Assembly: GCF_014656475.1 (NCBI RefSeq)
Contig: NZ_BNCM01000001.1
Span: forward strand, 186,001-250,000
DNA: 64,000 bases
Source: Sinomonas cellulolyticus
GTDB lineage: Bacteria; Actinomycetota; Actinomycetes; Actinomycetales; Micrococcaceae
Direction of reading: 5' to 3'
Part shown: piece by piece, positions 24,413-32,617 of the stretch
Layout of the letters: every line of letters starts with the position of its first letter
Numbering within the stretch: position 1 is the first letter of the stretch
Notes under the pieces: generated by a model
The model's input: the letters and a program-made list of their open reading frames with translations, nothing else
Databases searched by the model: none
What the model was told of the DNA's origin: nothing
Position numbers and translations under genes: made by a program

Positions 24413-24562
24413 CGGGACCCCGCAACCCACCGGACGGGACCCCGCAACCCACCGGACGGGACCCCACAACCCACCGGACGGGACCCCGCAACCCACCGGA
24501 CGGGACCCCACAACACACCGGACGGGACCCCGCAACCCACCGGACGGGACCCCGCAACCCTC
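24413..24562 (-). repeat. 22-bp tandem repeat array, right flank (6.8 copies)
   Basis: Tandem units of CGGGACCCCGCAACCCACCGGA begin at 24413, 24435, 24457, 24479, 24501, 24523 and (partial) 24545. Units 3 and 5 carry GCAA to ACAA changes, and unit 5 has one more. Read on the minus strand they share the 15-bp core of the left array. The last partial unit ends on the stop codon of the transglutaminase gene. Confidence 0.95.
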
Positions 24563-25412
24563 AGGCGAGGCGGGTTATCTCCACCGACACCTCGAGGTGC
24601 GAGCCGCCGCCGCCGGAGAGGACGCCCTTGAGCGGCGGGACGTCGCGGTAGTCCCGTCCGCGGGCCACGGTGACGTGGAAGTCCCCCGCGGGCTTGTGGT
24701 TGGTCGGGTCCCACGAGCGCCACTCGCCGTCCCACCATTCGAGCCACGCGTGGGACTGGCCGGCCACGACCTCGCCGATCCCAGCCGAGGACCTCGGGTG
24801 GAGATACCCGGAGATGTACCGCGCCGGGATGCCGAGGCTCCGCAGCGACCCGATGGCAAGGTGCGCGAGGTCCTGGCAGACGCCCTGGCGCTGGTTCCAG
24901 GCCTGCTCGGCGTCCGTCGTCACCGCCGTGGAGCCGGGCATGTACCGCATCTCGCCGGCCATCCAGTCGAACACCGCGTGCGCCGCCTGGTTCGGATCCT
25001 TCCCCTCGACCAGGCCCGGCACGAGGCCGAGCACCTCGTTCCCGGGGCCGGAGAGGCGCGACTGCGGGAGCCAGTCGCTGAACTGGTCCTCGACCTCGGG
25101 ACTGCGCAGTCGCTCCCAGGGGACAACCTCGCCCTCCACGGGCACGCGCTCCACCCGGTGCACCTCGACCGTGGTCGAGGAGACGACCTCGAGGTACTCG
25201 TGCGGGATCTGCATGTCGAACGCCGTGACACGCGAGCCCCAGTAGTCCTTGTAGGAGCTCACGGCCGCCTGCGTGGGCGCGACACGCACCTGGGACTCGA
25301 GCACCACCTGCTGGGGCTCGGTCAGCGGCGTCATGCGGGCCTCGTTGTAGGAGAGCGTGACGCGCTTGTTGTAGCGGTATGCGGTGCGGTGATGGATCTT
25401 CAGCCGGGTCAT
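24561..25412 (-). CDS. transglutaminase-like cysteine protease family protein
   Basis: A 283-aa transglutaminase-fold protein with an N-terminal bacterial transglutaminase-like domain (MTRLKIHHRTAYRY, a typical beta-strand start). The catalytic triad is visible: Cys179 in RQGVCQDLAH, His221 in QSHAWLEW and Asp235 in WDPTN. Family members cleave or form amide bonds; the substrate is unknown. It is the third gene of a conserved ATP-grasp/alpha-E/transglutaminase operon, overlapping the alpha-E gene by 4 bp (ATGA). Comparative-genomic proposals place such operons in synthesis and turnover of peptide tags or small peptides; that role is inference here. Confidence 0.9.
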   Translation of the reverse strand: MTRLKIHHRTAYRYNKRVTLSYNEARMTPLTEPQQVVLESQVRVAPTQAAVSSYKDYWGSRVTAFDMQIPHEYLEVVSSTTVEVHRVERVPVEGEVVPWERLRSPEVEDQFSDWLPQSRLSGPGNEVLGLVPGLVEGKDPNQAAHAVFDWMAGEMRYMPGSTAVTTDAEQAWNQRQGVCQDLAHLAIGSLRSLGIPARYISGYLHPRSSAGIGEVVAGQSHAWLEWWDGEWRSWDPTNHKPAGDFHVTVARGRDYRDVPPLKGVLSGGGGSHLEVSVEITRLA

Positions 25413-26335
25413 GAAACCTCTCCCACCCAGGCCTGCTCGTCGGCCTTGTTGAAGTACTTGCGCGAGACCGCGTCGGAGGTCTGGGCGACCGCGCGCTGGA
25501 CGCGCTCCATGTGCTCGGGCAGTTCCGCCATGAGGTCGTCCGGCCGGTGGAACTCGAGGAAGGTGCGGGCCTGTCCCACGATGCGCCGCGCGTCGTTGAT
25601 CAGCCCCACCCGGGTGTCCGACGGGTCGAGCTTCTCGAGGGCGTCGTCGGCGTCGCGCAGGGCGTAGACGATGGACCGGGGGAAGAGCCGGTCCATGAGG
25701 AGGAACTCGGCGGCGTGGCGCTCGTCGAACGCAACACGCCGGGTCCGCAGGAAGGACTCGTACGCCCCGGCGCAGCGCAGCATGTTGACCCACGACATGC
25801 CCGCGGTGTGCACCTCACGGGTCGAGAGCATCCGCGCGGTCATGTCGGCGCGTTCGAGGGAACGGCCGAGCACGAGGAACAGCCACCCCTCGTCGTGGCT
25901 CATGGTCGTGTCCGCGAGGCCCCGGACCATGGCGGTGCGCTCGAGGACCCAGTTGCAGAACCGGTAGGTGCCCACCACGTCCTTGCGGTGCTGGCTGAGC
26001 CCGTAGTAGGTCGTGTTGAGGCATTCCCACAGGCTCGAGGAGACGGTCTCGCGGGCGCGGCGCGCGTTCTCGCGGGCAGCCCCGAGGGAGCCGGCGATGC
26101 TGGTCGCATGCGAGCGGTCGTAGGCGAGGCTGTTCAGGAGGTCGCTGAGCCCGAACTCGTCCTTCTCCGGGCGCGACCCCATGACGGCGAGGAGTTCCTG
26201 CGCCACGCTGCGCTGCTCGAGCCCGGGCAGGTGGTTGAGCCGCTCGAGGTGCACGTCGAGGATGCGCGCGGTTCCGTCTGCCCGCTCGACGTACCGACCG
26301 ATCCAGAACAGGGATTCAGCGATGCGGCTGAGCAA
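25409..26335 (-). CDS. alpha-E domain-containing protein (DUF403)
   Basis: An all-helical 308-aa protein of the alpha-E family, nearly always encoded with circularly permuted ATP-grasp and transglutaminase genes. It starts with the characteristic MLSRIAESLFWIGRYVERAD and contains repeated conserved charged motifs (SRAREN-type REN/ARRARETVS, and LGRSLERADMTARML). No enzymatic motif is known to me; it is thought to be a partner of the ATP-grasp ligase. It overlaps the downstream transglutaminase start and lies 63 bp behind the ATP-grasp gene. Confidence 0.92.
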   Translation of the reverse strand: MLSRIAESLFWIGRYVERADGTARILDVHLERLNHLPGLEQRSVAQELLAVMGSRPEKDEFGLSDLLNSLAYDRSHATSIAGSLGAARENARRARETVSSSLWECLNTTYYGLSQHRKDVVGTYRFCNWVLERTAMVRGLADTTMSHDEGWLFLVLGRSLERADMTARMLSTREVHTAGMSWVNMLRCAGAYESFLRTRRVAFDERHAAEFLLMDRLFPRSIVYALRDADDALEKLDPSDTRVGLINDARRIVGQARTFLEFHRPDDLMAELPEHMERVQRAVAQTSDAVSRKYFNKADEQAWVGEVS

Positions 26336-26398
26336 TGCGGCCTCCTAGAGCTCGGGGGTAAGACGGACGACGGCGGGAACTCGCCGCTGCGGGCACGT

Positions 26399-27961
26399 TC
26401 ACTGCTGCTGCTGCTGCTCGGCCTGGCGGTCGCGCCAGTTGCTCTCGACCGGCCAGACGCTCGTGCGCTCACGGATGCTGAGCGAGTGCCGCGGCTCGGC
26501 CTCGATGGGCACGTCGGAGGACTGGGCGAGGACCCAGGTGTCCTTCGAGCCGCCGCCCTGGCTCGAGTTCACGATGAGCGAGCCTTCCTTGAGCGCCACG
26601 CGGGTGAGGCCGCCGGGGAGCACCCAGACGTCCTCCCCGTCGTTGAGTGCGAAGGGGCGCAGGTCCACGTGGCGGGGCCCGAACCGGCTCCCGGAGAGGG
26701 TCGGCACCGTGGAGAGCTGCAGGACCGGCTGGGCGATCCATCCGCGCGGGTCGGCGATCACGCGCTTGCGGAGCGTGTCGAGCTCCTCGCGGCTCGCGTC
26801 GGGACCGATCACGAGTCCCTTGCCGCCGGAGCCGTCCACGGGCTTGACCACGAGCTCGTCGAGCCGGTCGAGCACCTCCTCGCGTGCGGCGTCCTCCTCG
26901 AGCCGGTACGTGTCGACGTTGGCGATGATTGGCTCCTCGCCGAGGTAGTACCGGATGAGGTCCGGCACGTAGGAGTACACGAGCTTGTCGTCCGCCACGC
27001 CGTTGCCCACGGCGTTGGCGATCGTGACCCCTCCCGCGCGGGCGGCGTTGACGAGGCCCGGGCACCCGAGCATCGAGTCGGAGCGGAACTGGAGCGGGTC
27101 GAGGAAGTCGTCGTCGATCCGCTTGTAGATGACGTCGACGCGCTGCTCGCCGGCGGTCGTGCGCATGTACACGCGGTTGCCGCGGCAGATGAGGTCGCGT
27201 CCCTCCACGAGTTCGACGCCCATGAGGCCCGCCAGGAGCGTGTGCTCGAAGTAGGCGGAGTTGAAGACGCCGGGGGTGAGCACCACGACGGTGGGCTCGT
27301 CGACGCCGGCGGGCGCCGTCTTGCGCAGTGCCGAGAGCAGCCGCCGCGGGTACTCCTCGACCGGGCGGATGGGCTGCTGGCTGAAGGCCTCGGGCAGGCC
27401 CTTGGCCATGGCGCGCCGGTTCTCGAGCACGTAGCTTACGCCGGAGGGGACCCTGACGTTGTCCTCGAGCACACGGAAGGTCCCGGCGGCGTCGCGGACC
27501 ACGTCGATGCCCGAGATGTGCACGCGCACTCCCCCGGCAGGCTCGAACCCGTGCACCTGGCGGTGGAAGTGCTGGCTCGTCGTGATGAGGCGGCGCGGCA
27601 CCACGCCGTCGGCCACGACCGTCATCTTGGAGTACACGTCGTTGAGGAACGCCTCGAGTGCCTTGACGCGCTGGGCCACGCCGCGCTCGAGCACGTCCCA
27701 GTCGCCCGCGGAGATGATGCGGGGCACGATGTCCAGCGGGAAGGGCCGCTCCTCGCCCGCGTAGTCGAAGGTGACGCCGCGGTCGAGGAACGTGCGGGCC
27801 ATCGATTCGGCCCGGGAGCTGACGTCGCCGAGGTCGAGCTCTGCGAGGGCATCCGCCAGGTGGCGGTAGCTCGGGCGCGCCGTCTGGGGAGGCGCGAACA
27901 TCTCGTCGTACGCGCCGGTACGCTCGGCGGCGACAGAGTAGTCCTCGAAGAGATCAGGCAT
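26399..27961 (-). CDS. circularly permuted type 2 ATP-grasp protein (DUF404/DUF407)
   Basis: A 520-aa predicted amide-bond ligase. The N-terminal part has the YxRLI-type region TSQHFHRQVHGFEPAGG and HISGIDVVRDAAGTFRVLEDNVRVPSG (in part). The ATP-binding lysines and phosphate loop are in VVKPVDGSGGKGLVIGPDAS, with metal residues in NSSQGGGSKDTWVL. It is probably the synthetase of the operon, joining an amino acid or peptide to an acceptor. The C-terminus ends in a poly-Gln run (QAEQQQQQ, from CAG repeats). The ATG giving MPDLFEDYS was chosen from family length, with GGTGAAAAG upstream; earlier in-frame ATGs exist. Confidence 0.92.
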   Translation of the reverse strand: MPDLFEDYSVAAERTGAYDEMFAPPQTARPSYRHLADALAELDLGDVSSRAESMARTFLDRGVTFDYAGEERPFPLDIVPRIISAGDWDVLERGVAQRVKALEAFLNDVYSKMTVVADGVVPRRLITTSQHFHRQVHGFEPAGGVRVHISGIDVVRDAAGTFRVLEDNVRVPSGVSYVLENRRAMAKGLPEAFSQQPIRPVEEYPRRLLSALRKTAPAGVDEPTVVVLTPGVFNSAYFEHTLLAGLMGVELVEGRDLICRGNRVYMRTTAGEQRVDVIYKRIDDDFLDPLQFRSDSMLGCPGLVNAARAGGVTIANAVGNGVADDKLVYSYVPDLIRYYLGEEPIIANVDTYRLEEDAAREEVLDRLDELVVKPVDGSGGKGLVIGPDASREELDTLRKRVIADPRGWIAQPVLQLSTVPTLSGSRFGPRHVDLRPFALNDGEDVWVLPGGLTRVALKEGSLIVNSSQGGGSKDTWVLAQSSDVPIEAEPRHSLSIRERTSVWPVESNWRDRQAEQQQQQ

Positions 27962-28036
27962 AGAGGACAGCTTTTCACCAATCGCCCTCCGTCGCATATT
28001 CGGCACTCCCCGGAGCGTGTTCTCCTGCCTGCGTGG

Positions 28037-28042
28037 TTGAAT
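28037..28042 (+). promoter_or_regulatory. -10-like hexamer of pepN
   Basis: TTGAAT, 5 nt before the preferred GTG; a weaker leaderless candidate than others in the window. Confidence 0.28.
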
Positions 28043-28047
28043 GGCGT

Positions 28048-30702
28048 GTGCCAACTCACAGCATCACCCGCGAGGAGGCCGCCGAGCGCGCCCGCCTCCT
28101 CCACGTCGACTCGTACCACGTGACCCTGGACCTGCGGGGGGCCGAGGATCCCGGGGCGGACTCCTTCCCGACCACGAGCGTCATAGAGTTCCGCGCCGAG
28201 CCCGGCGCCGAGACGTTCGCGGACTTCCTCGGGGAGTCCGTCACCCGAGTTGAGCTGAACGGCCGGCTCCTCGACGAGTCGCTCGTGTACGACGGCGCGC
28301 GCATCCGCCTCACGGGCCTCAAGGCCCAGAACCGGCTCGAGGTCACAGGCCTCGCCCGCTACTCGCGCAGCGGGGAGGGCCTCCACCGCTTCGTGGACCC
28401 GGCCGACGGCGCCACCTACCTCTACACCCAGTGCGAGCCTGCCGACGCGCGGCGGTACTTCGCCAACTTCGAGCAGCCCGATCTGAAGGCGACGTTCGCG
28501 TTCACGGTGCTCGCGCCGTCGTCGTGGGCCGTGAGCGCGAACGGGCTGGAGACCGCCTCCGCCCAACCCGTGGACGGAGACGCTGCCAGCGCACGCTGGG
28601 AGTTCGCGCCCACTCCGGTCATGCCCACATATTTGGCCGCGGTGCTCGCCGGGCCCTACCACCGCGCCGAGGCGTCGTGGACGGGGGTGACGCGCGACGG
28701 CGAGCCGCTCACCGTGCCGCTCGCCGCGTACTGCCGCGCCTCGCTGGCCGAGCACTTCGACGCCGAGCGCATCTTCGACCTGACCCGGCGCGGCCTCGAC
28801 TTCTACCACTCGGTGTTCTCCCCCGCCTTCCCGTGGGGCAAGTACGAGCAGGCGTTCGTCCCGGAGTACAACCTCGGCGCCATGGAGAACCCCGGGCTCG
28901 TGACGTTCACGGAGCAGTACGTGTTCGCCTCCCGGGCTGCCGAGTCCCAGTACGAGGGCCGAGCCAACACCCTCATGCACGAGATGGCGCACATGTGGTT
29001 CGGGGACCTGGTCACGATGCGCTGGTGGGACGACCTGTGGCTCAAGGAGTCGTTCGCCGAGTTCATGGGCACCCTCGCCGTGGACCGTGCCACGGACTTC
29101 TCCGCCTCCTGGGTGAACTTCGCCAACCGCCGCAAGGCGTGGGCGTACCTGCAGGACCAGCTGCCCACGACGCATCCGATTGTGGCGGACATCCCCGATC
29201 TCGAGGCGGCCGAGCAGAACTTCGACGGGATCACGTACGCCAAGGGCGCCTCCGTCCTCAAGCAGCTCGTAGCCTATGTGGGCGAGGACGCGTTCCTCGC
29301 GGCGGCGCGCGAGTACTTCGCGAAGCACGCCTACGGCAACACGAGCCTCGCCGACCTGCTCGACGCGCTCGAGCGCGCCTCGGGCCGTCCCATGCGCGAG
29401 TGGGCTGCGGCCTGGCTCCAGACGGCCGGGCTTCCCGTGCTCGCGACGATCGTCGAGACCGAGACCCGGCCGGACGGATCGCACGCAGGCGGCGAGCGGC
29501 TGGCCCGCGTGGCGGTACGGCAGACAGCGGTGGACCCCGTGACGGGGAAGGATGCGCCGCGGCCGCACGTGCTGCGCATCGGGCTGTACTCGCGCCGGCC
29601 CAGCGGCGCCATCGAGCGCACCCACCGGGTCGAGGTGGAGCTGCCCGACGACGCGGAGGACGGGGTGACGGAGGTCCCCGAGCTTGCAGGGCTGCCGGTG
29701 CCGGACCTCGTCCTCGTCAACGACGAGGACCTCACCTATGCCAAGGTCCGCCTCGACGCCCGCTCGGAGGAGACGGTCCGCGAGCACCTCGGCGAGATCG
29801 CCGACCCACTCGCCCGCGCGCTGGCCTGGACCGCGCTGTGGCATGCGACGCGCGACGGCGAGGTCCCCGCCGCGGCGTACGTGCGCGCCGTCGAGCGCTT
29901 CGGTGCTTCAGAGGGCACCGTCGGTGTCCAGCTCGCAGTGCTCGACAACGCCCGCACGGCGATCGAACGCTACACGCACGGGGAGGGCCGCAACGACCTG
30001 CGCAACCCGTACCTCGCGGCGGTGGCCCGTGAGCTGAAGGCCGCCGCGCCGGGCTCGGACCAGCAGCTTGCCTGGGCCCGCGCGCTCGCCAAGGGCAGCC
30101 GCTACGGCGGCCGCGAGCTCGACCTGGTGCGGGGCCTCGCCGACGGCACCGCGGCCGTTCCCGGGCTCGCCGTGGACCAGGACCTGCGCTGGGCGCTGTG
30201 GCAGGCGTTGTCGGCCCAGGGCCGGGCCACGGTGGAGGAGCTCGACGCCCAGCTCGCGCAGGACCGGACCGCCAAGGGCGCCGTGGGCCACGCCGTCGCC
30301 GTGGCGGCGAGGCCCGACCCGAGGGCCAAGCAGGAGGCCTGGGAGGCCGCCGTCGAGCGGGACACGCTCTCGAACGACCTGCTCGGGGCCACCGTCGAGG
30401 GCTACATGCTGGGCTGGGAGGCGCTGCGCCAGCCCTTCATCGAACGCTACTTCGCGATGCTCACGCGGGTGTGGGCGGAGCGCTCCCAGGAGATCGCGAC
30501 GCGGCTTGTGGCTGGGCTGTTCCCGTCCGACTCGACGCTCGCGTGGGACCAGCAGCCGGAGGAGAACCCCGTGCTGGAGCGCACGGATCAGTGGCTGCGG
30601 GAGAACGCCTCGGCGCCCGCGGCGCTGCGGCGGATCATCGTCGAGCAGCGGGACCACCTGTACCGGGCACTGCGCGCACAGCACCGGTCGCGGCTGGGAT
30701 AG
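28048..30702 (+). CDS. pepN: aminopeptidase N (M1 family)
   Basis: Zinc metallo-aminopeptidase of 884 aa, cytoplasmic, removing N-terminal residues from peptides. The exopeptidase motif GAMEN is at 277-281 and the zinc motif HEMAH at 311-315, with the third ligand Glu334 in KESFAEF. The four-domain M1 layout is intact: N-terminal beta domain with YTQCEPADARRYF, catalytic domain, linker and ERAP1-like C-terminal helical domain. An in-frame GTG five codons upstream is the longer alternative. Divergent from the ATP-grasp operon with an 86-bp gap. Confidence 0.95.
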   Translation: MPTHSITREEAAERARLLHVDSYHVTLDLRGAEDPGADSFPTTSVIEFRAEPGAETFADFLGESVTRVELNGRLLDESLVYDGARIRLTGLKAQNRLEVTGLARYSRSGEGLHRFVDPADGATYLYTQCEPADARRYFANFEQPDLKATFAFTVLAPSSWAVSANGLETASAQPVDGDAASARWEFAPTPVMPTYLAAVLAGPYHRAEASWTGVTRDGEPLTVPLAAYCRASLAEHFDAERIFDLTRRGLDFYHSVFSPAFPWGKYEQAFVPEYNLGAMENPGLVTFTEQYVFASRAAESQYEGRANTLMHEMAHMWFGDLVTMRWWDDLWLKESFAEFMGTLAVDRATDFSASWVNFANRRKAWAYLQDQLPTTHPIVADIPDLEAAEQNFDGITYAKGASVLKQLVAYVGEDAFLAAAREYFAKHAYGNTSLADLLDALERASGRPMREWAAAWLQTAGLPVLATIVETETRPDGSHAGGERLARVAVRQTAVDPVTGKDAPRPHVLRIGLYSRRPSGAIERTHRVEVELPDDAEDGVTEVPELAGLPVPDLVLVNDEDLTYAKVRLDARSEETVREHLGEIADPLARALAWTALWHATRDGEVPAAAYVRAVERFGASEGTVGVQLAVLDNARTAIERYTHGEGRNDLRNPYLAAVARELKAAAPGSDQQLAWARALAKGSRYGGRELDLVRGLADGTAAVPGLAVDQDLRWALWQALSAQGRATVEELDAQLAQDRTAKGAVGHAVAVAARPDPRAKQEAWEAAVERDTLSNDLLGATVEGYMLGWEALRQPFIERYFAMLTRVWAERSQEIATRLVAGLFPSDSTLAWDQQPEENPVLERTDQWLRENASAPAALRRIIVEQRDHLYRALRAQHRSRLG

Positions 30703-30762
30703 GCCGCAGCTCAGGTCAGTCGACCCTTGCCGCCGCGCGGCGCCCGCCGGGAGAATCCGACC

Positions 30763-31404
30763 ATGGCCAGACTCAGGGTGCACAATTTCGCGATGTCGCT
30801 CGACGGCTTCGCGGCCGGGACCGACCAGAGCCAGGAGAGCCCACTCGGCCTCGGCGGCGAGTCGCTCCATCCGTGGATCTTCGCCACCCGCACCGGGCGG
30901 GCGATGCTCGGCGAGGAAGGCGGCAGCGAGGGCCTCAACGATGACTTTGTACGGGCTGGCGAGGACGGCATCGGCGCGACGATCATGGGCCGGAACATGT
31001 TCGGTCCGGTCCGTGGCCCGTGGCCGGACGTCTCCTGGCGCGGCTGGTGGGGTGAGAATCCGCCGTTCCACCACCCGGTCTACGTCATGACGCACCATGC
31101 CCGGCCGGACGTGCAGATGGCGCGCGGGACCGTCTTCAGGTTCATCGACGCGGCGCCGCGAGAGGTACTGGCGATGGCGGTCGACGCCGCCAACGGGCTC
31201 GATGTCCGACTCGGCGGGGGCGTCTCAACGGTGCGGGCGTTCCTCGCCGAGGGCCTCGTCGACGAGATGCACCTCGCGATCGCCCCCGTGTTCCTCGGCG
31301 ACGGCGAGCGGCTGTTCGGCGACGGGGTCCCGCCCGAGGGCTATGCAAGCGACCCCCTCGTGGTCGGCGACGGCATTGCCCACGCGGTGATCCGGCGGGC
31401 GTGA
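30763..31404 (+). CDS. dihydrofolate reductase family protein (RibD C-terminal domain)
   Basis: A 213-aa NAD(P)H-dependent reductase of the RibD-C/DHFR-like superfamily, often annotated as a riboflavin biosynthesis protein RibD homologue but without the deaminase domain. It begins RVHNFAMSLDGFAAG, the typical strand-turn of the family. The nucleotide-binding segment is VRLGGG-like (DVRLGGGVSTVRAFLAEGLVDEMHLAIAPV in part), followed by FLGDGERLF. The substrate is unknown. The start is the ATG of MARLRV with GAGAAT 6 nt upstream; the longer frame lacks family similarity. Confidence 0.88.
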   Translation: MARLRVHNFAMSLDGFAAGTDQSQESPLGLGGESLHPWIFATRTGRAMLGEEGGSEGLNDDFVRAGEDGIGATIMGRNMFGPVRGPWPDVSWRGWWGENPPFHHPVYVMTHHARPDVQMARGTVFRFIDAAPREVLAMAVDAANGLDVRLGGGVSTVRAFLAEGLVDEMHLAIAPVFLGDGERLFGDGVPPEGYASDPLVVGDGIAHAVIRRA

Positions 31405-31448
31405 CGCCCCCGGGCTTGCAGACCCGGGCCTCCTGACGCGCGGGGAGC

Positions 31449-32507
31449 CTACGGCACCCGGTGCAGCCACTCCCGGGTGGCGAACTTGCGCTCGGCGAGG
31501 GCGCGGGCGTCGTCGAGCGAGTCGCCGGACAGCGAGACCCGGCGCGCACCATAGCGGCCCTCGAACGTGGACATCATGGTCTCGAAGATGTCCTCCCGGG
31601 ACATCCCCGTCTGACGCTTGAGCGGGTCCACGCGCTTCTGCGCGCTCGCGATGCCCTTGTCCGAGATCTTCTCGCGCCCGATGCGCAGGACCTCGGTCAT
31701 CTTGGCCGCGTCGATGTCATAGCTCATGGTGACGTGGTGGAGCATGGCGCCGTTGGCGAGCCGCTTCTGGGCGGCCCCGCCGATCTTGCCCGCCTCCGTC
31801 GCGATGTCGTTGAGCGGCTTGTAGAAGGCGTGGACCCCGGTCTTCGCGAGGGCCTCCATGACCCACGCGTCGAGGAAGGGGTAGGAGTCGGCGAAGGAGA
31901 GTCCGTCCACGAGCGAGGTCGGCAGGTAGAGGGAGTAGGTGACGCAGTTCCCCGCCTCCATGAACATCGCGCCGCCGCCGGAGATGCGACGCACCACCGT
32001 GACCCCGTACTTCTCGACGCCGTCCGGGTCCACCTCGTTGCGGTAGGACTGGAAGCTGCCGATCACCACGGAGCGCTCGTCCCACTCCCACAGGCGCAGG
32101 GTGGGGTTGCGGCGGCCGTCCGCGACCTCGCGGGTGAGCACCTCGTCCAGGGCGACATTCTCGGTAATCGTCAGGGTGATGGGCGGGAGGATCTCCCACT
32201 CGTGGTCCGCCCAGGTGGTCGCGTGGCCGAGGGCGCGGCGGACGGCGACGGCCACGGCCTCCGGGTCGAAGCCGAACATCACCGTGGTGGGCCCGACGGC
32301 GTCGCTCACCGCCTGGGCGATCGTCGCGTTGGGTGCCTGGGTAGAAAGGCCCACGAGCGCTTCGTTGATGTCCGCGAGCGCCTCGTCCGGCTCGAGGAAG
32401 AAGTCGCCGTTGATGCTCGCGGCGGTGATCTCGCCGCCGTCCGCCATCAGGTCCGCGACCACGAGCTTGCCGCCGGGGACCTTGAATTCACCGTGATAGT
32501 CAGCCAC
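31449..32507 (-). CDS. lipoate--protein ligase family protein with N-terminal accessory domain
   Basis: A 352-aa protein of the LplA/biotin-protein-ligase superfamily that attaches lipoate (or octanoate) to 2-oxoacid dehydrogenases and GcvH. The catalytic domain (about residue 115 on) has RRISGGGAMFMEAGNCVTYSL, matching the RRxSGGGAVxxD-like lipoate-binding loop, and the lysine motif in AGKIGGAAQKR. The first ~85 residues (GEFKVPGGKLVVADL..., INGDFFLEPDEALADIN) resemble the LplA C-terminal accessory domain, so the domain order is permuted. The GTG start has TAGGCT 7 nt upstream, with no ribosome binding site; a longer frame reads through the terminator region and is rejected. Confidence 0.88.
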   Translation of the reverse strand: MADYHGEFKVPGGKLVVADLMADGGEITAASINGDFFLEPDEALADINEALVGLSTQAPNATIAQAVSDAVGPTTVMFGFDPEAVAVAVRRALGHATTWADHEWEILPPITLTITENVALDEVLTREVADGRRNPTLRLWEWDERSVVIGSFQSYRNEVDPDGVEKYGVTVVRRISGGGAMFMEAGNCVTYSLYLPTSLVDGLSFADSYPFLDAWVMEALAKTGVHAFYKPLNDIATEAGKIGGAAQKRLANGAMLHHVTMSYDIDAAKMTEVLRIGREKISDKGIASAQKRVDPLKRQTGMSREDIFETMMSTFEGRYGARRVSLSGDSLDDARALAERKFATREWLHRVP

Positions 32508-32514
32508 GGCACCC

Positions 32515-32520
32515 AGCCTA
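32515..32520 (-). promoter_or_regulatory. -10 hexamer of lipoate ligase gene (leaderless start)
   Basis: TAGGCT on the minus strand, 7 nt before the GTG. Confidence 0.45.
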
Positions 32521-32548
32521 GACCCGTCCGCGAGCTGGCCCGGAGACG

Positions 32549-32583
32549 GCGAAGGCGCCCTCCCCGGGGGACGGCGCCTTCGC
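32549..32583 (-). terminator. terminator hairpin after rpmE2
   Basis: 11-bp stem GCGAAGGCGCC/GGCGCCTTCGC around a GC-rich loop; it lies 35 bp past the rpmE2 stop and before the lipoate ligase promoter. Confidence 0.7.
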
Positions 32584-32617
32584 GCGGCAGAGGCCTTGAC
32601 CGGCAGGATCGGTCTGG

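Larger units (their letters stand above)
23364..24562. mobile_element. candidate repeat-bracketed nuclease cassette (REPtron-like)
   Basis: A single gene lies between two inverted arrays of the same 22-bp-period repeat. The whole unit sits exactly in the gap between the stop codons of two convergent housekeeping genes. No transposase, terminal inverted repeat of IS type or target-site duplication was recognised. The arrangement resembles REPtrons (RAYT transposase gene with flanking REP arrays), with a nuclease in place of the RAYT. Confidence 0.35.

Noticed and set aside
24413..24562. CRISPR array
   Set aside because: The units follow each other directly with no unique spacers, the repeat is only 22 bp, and no cas genes are present.
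24355..24747. Upstream extension of the nuclease gene
   Set aside because: It is a translation of the 22-bp repeats and of the antisense strand of the transglutaminase gene.
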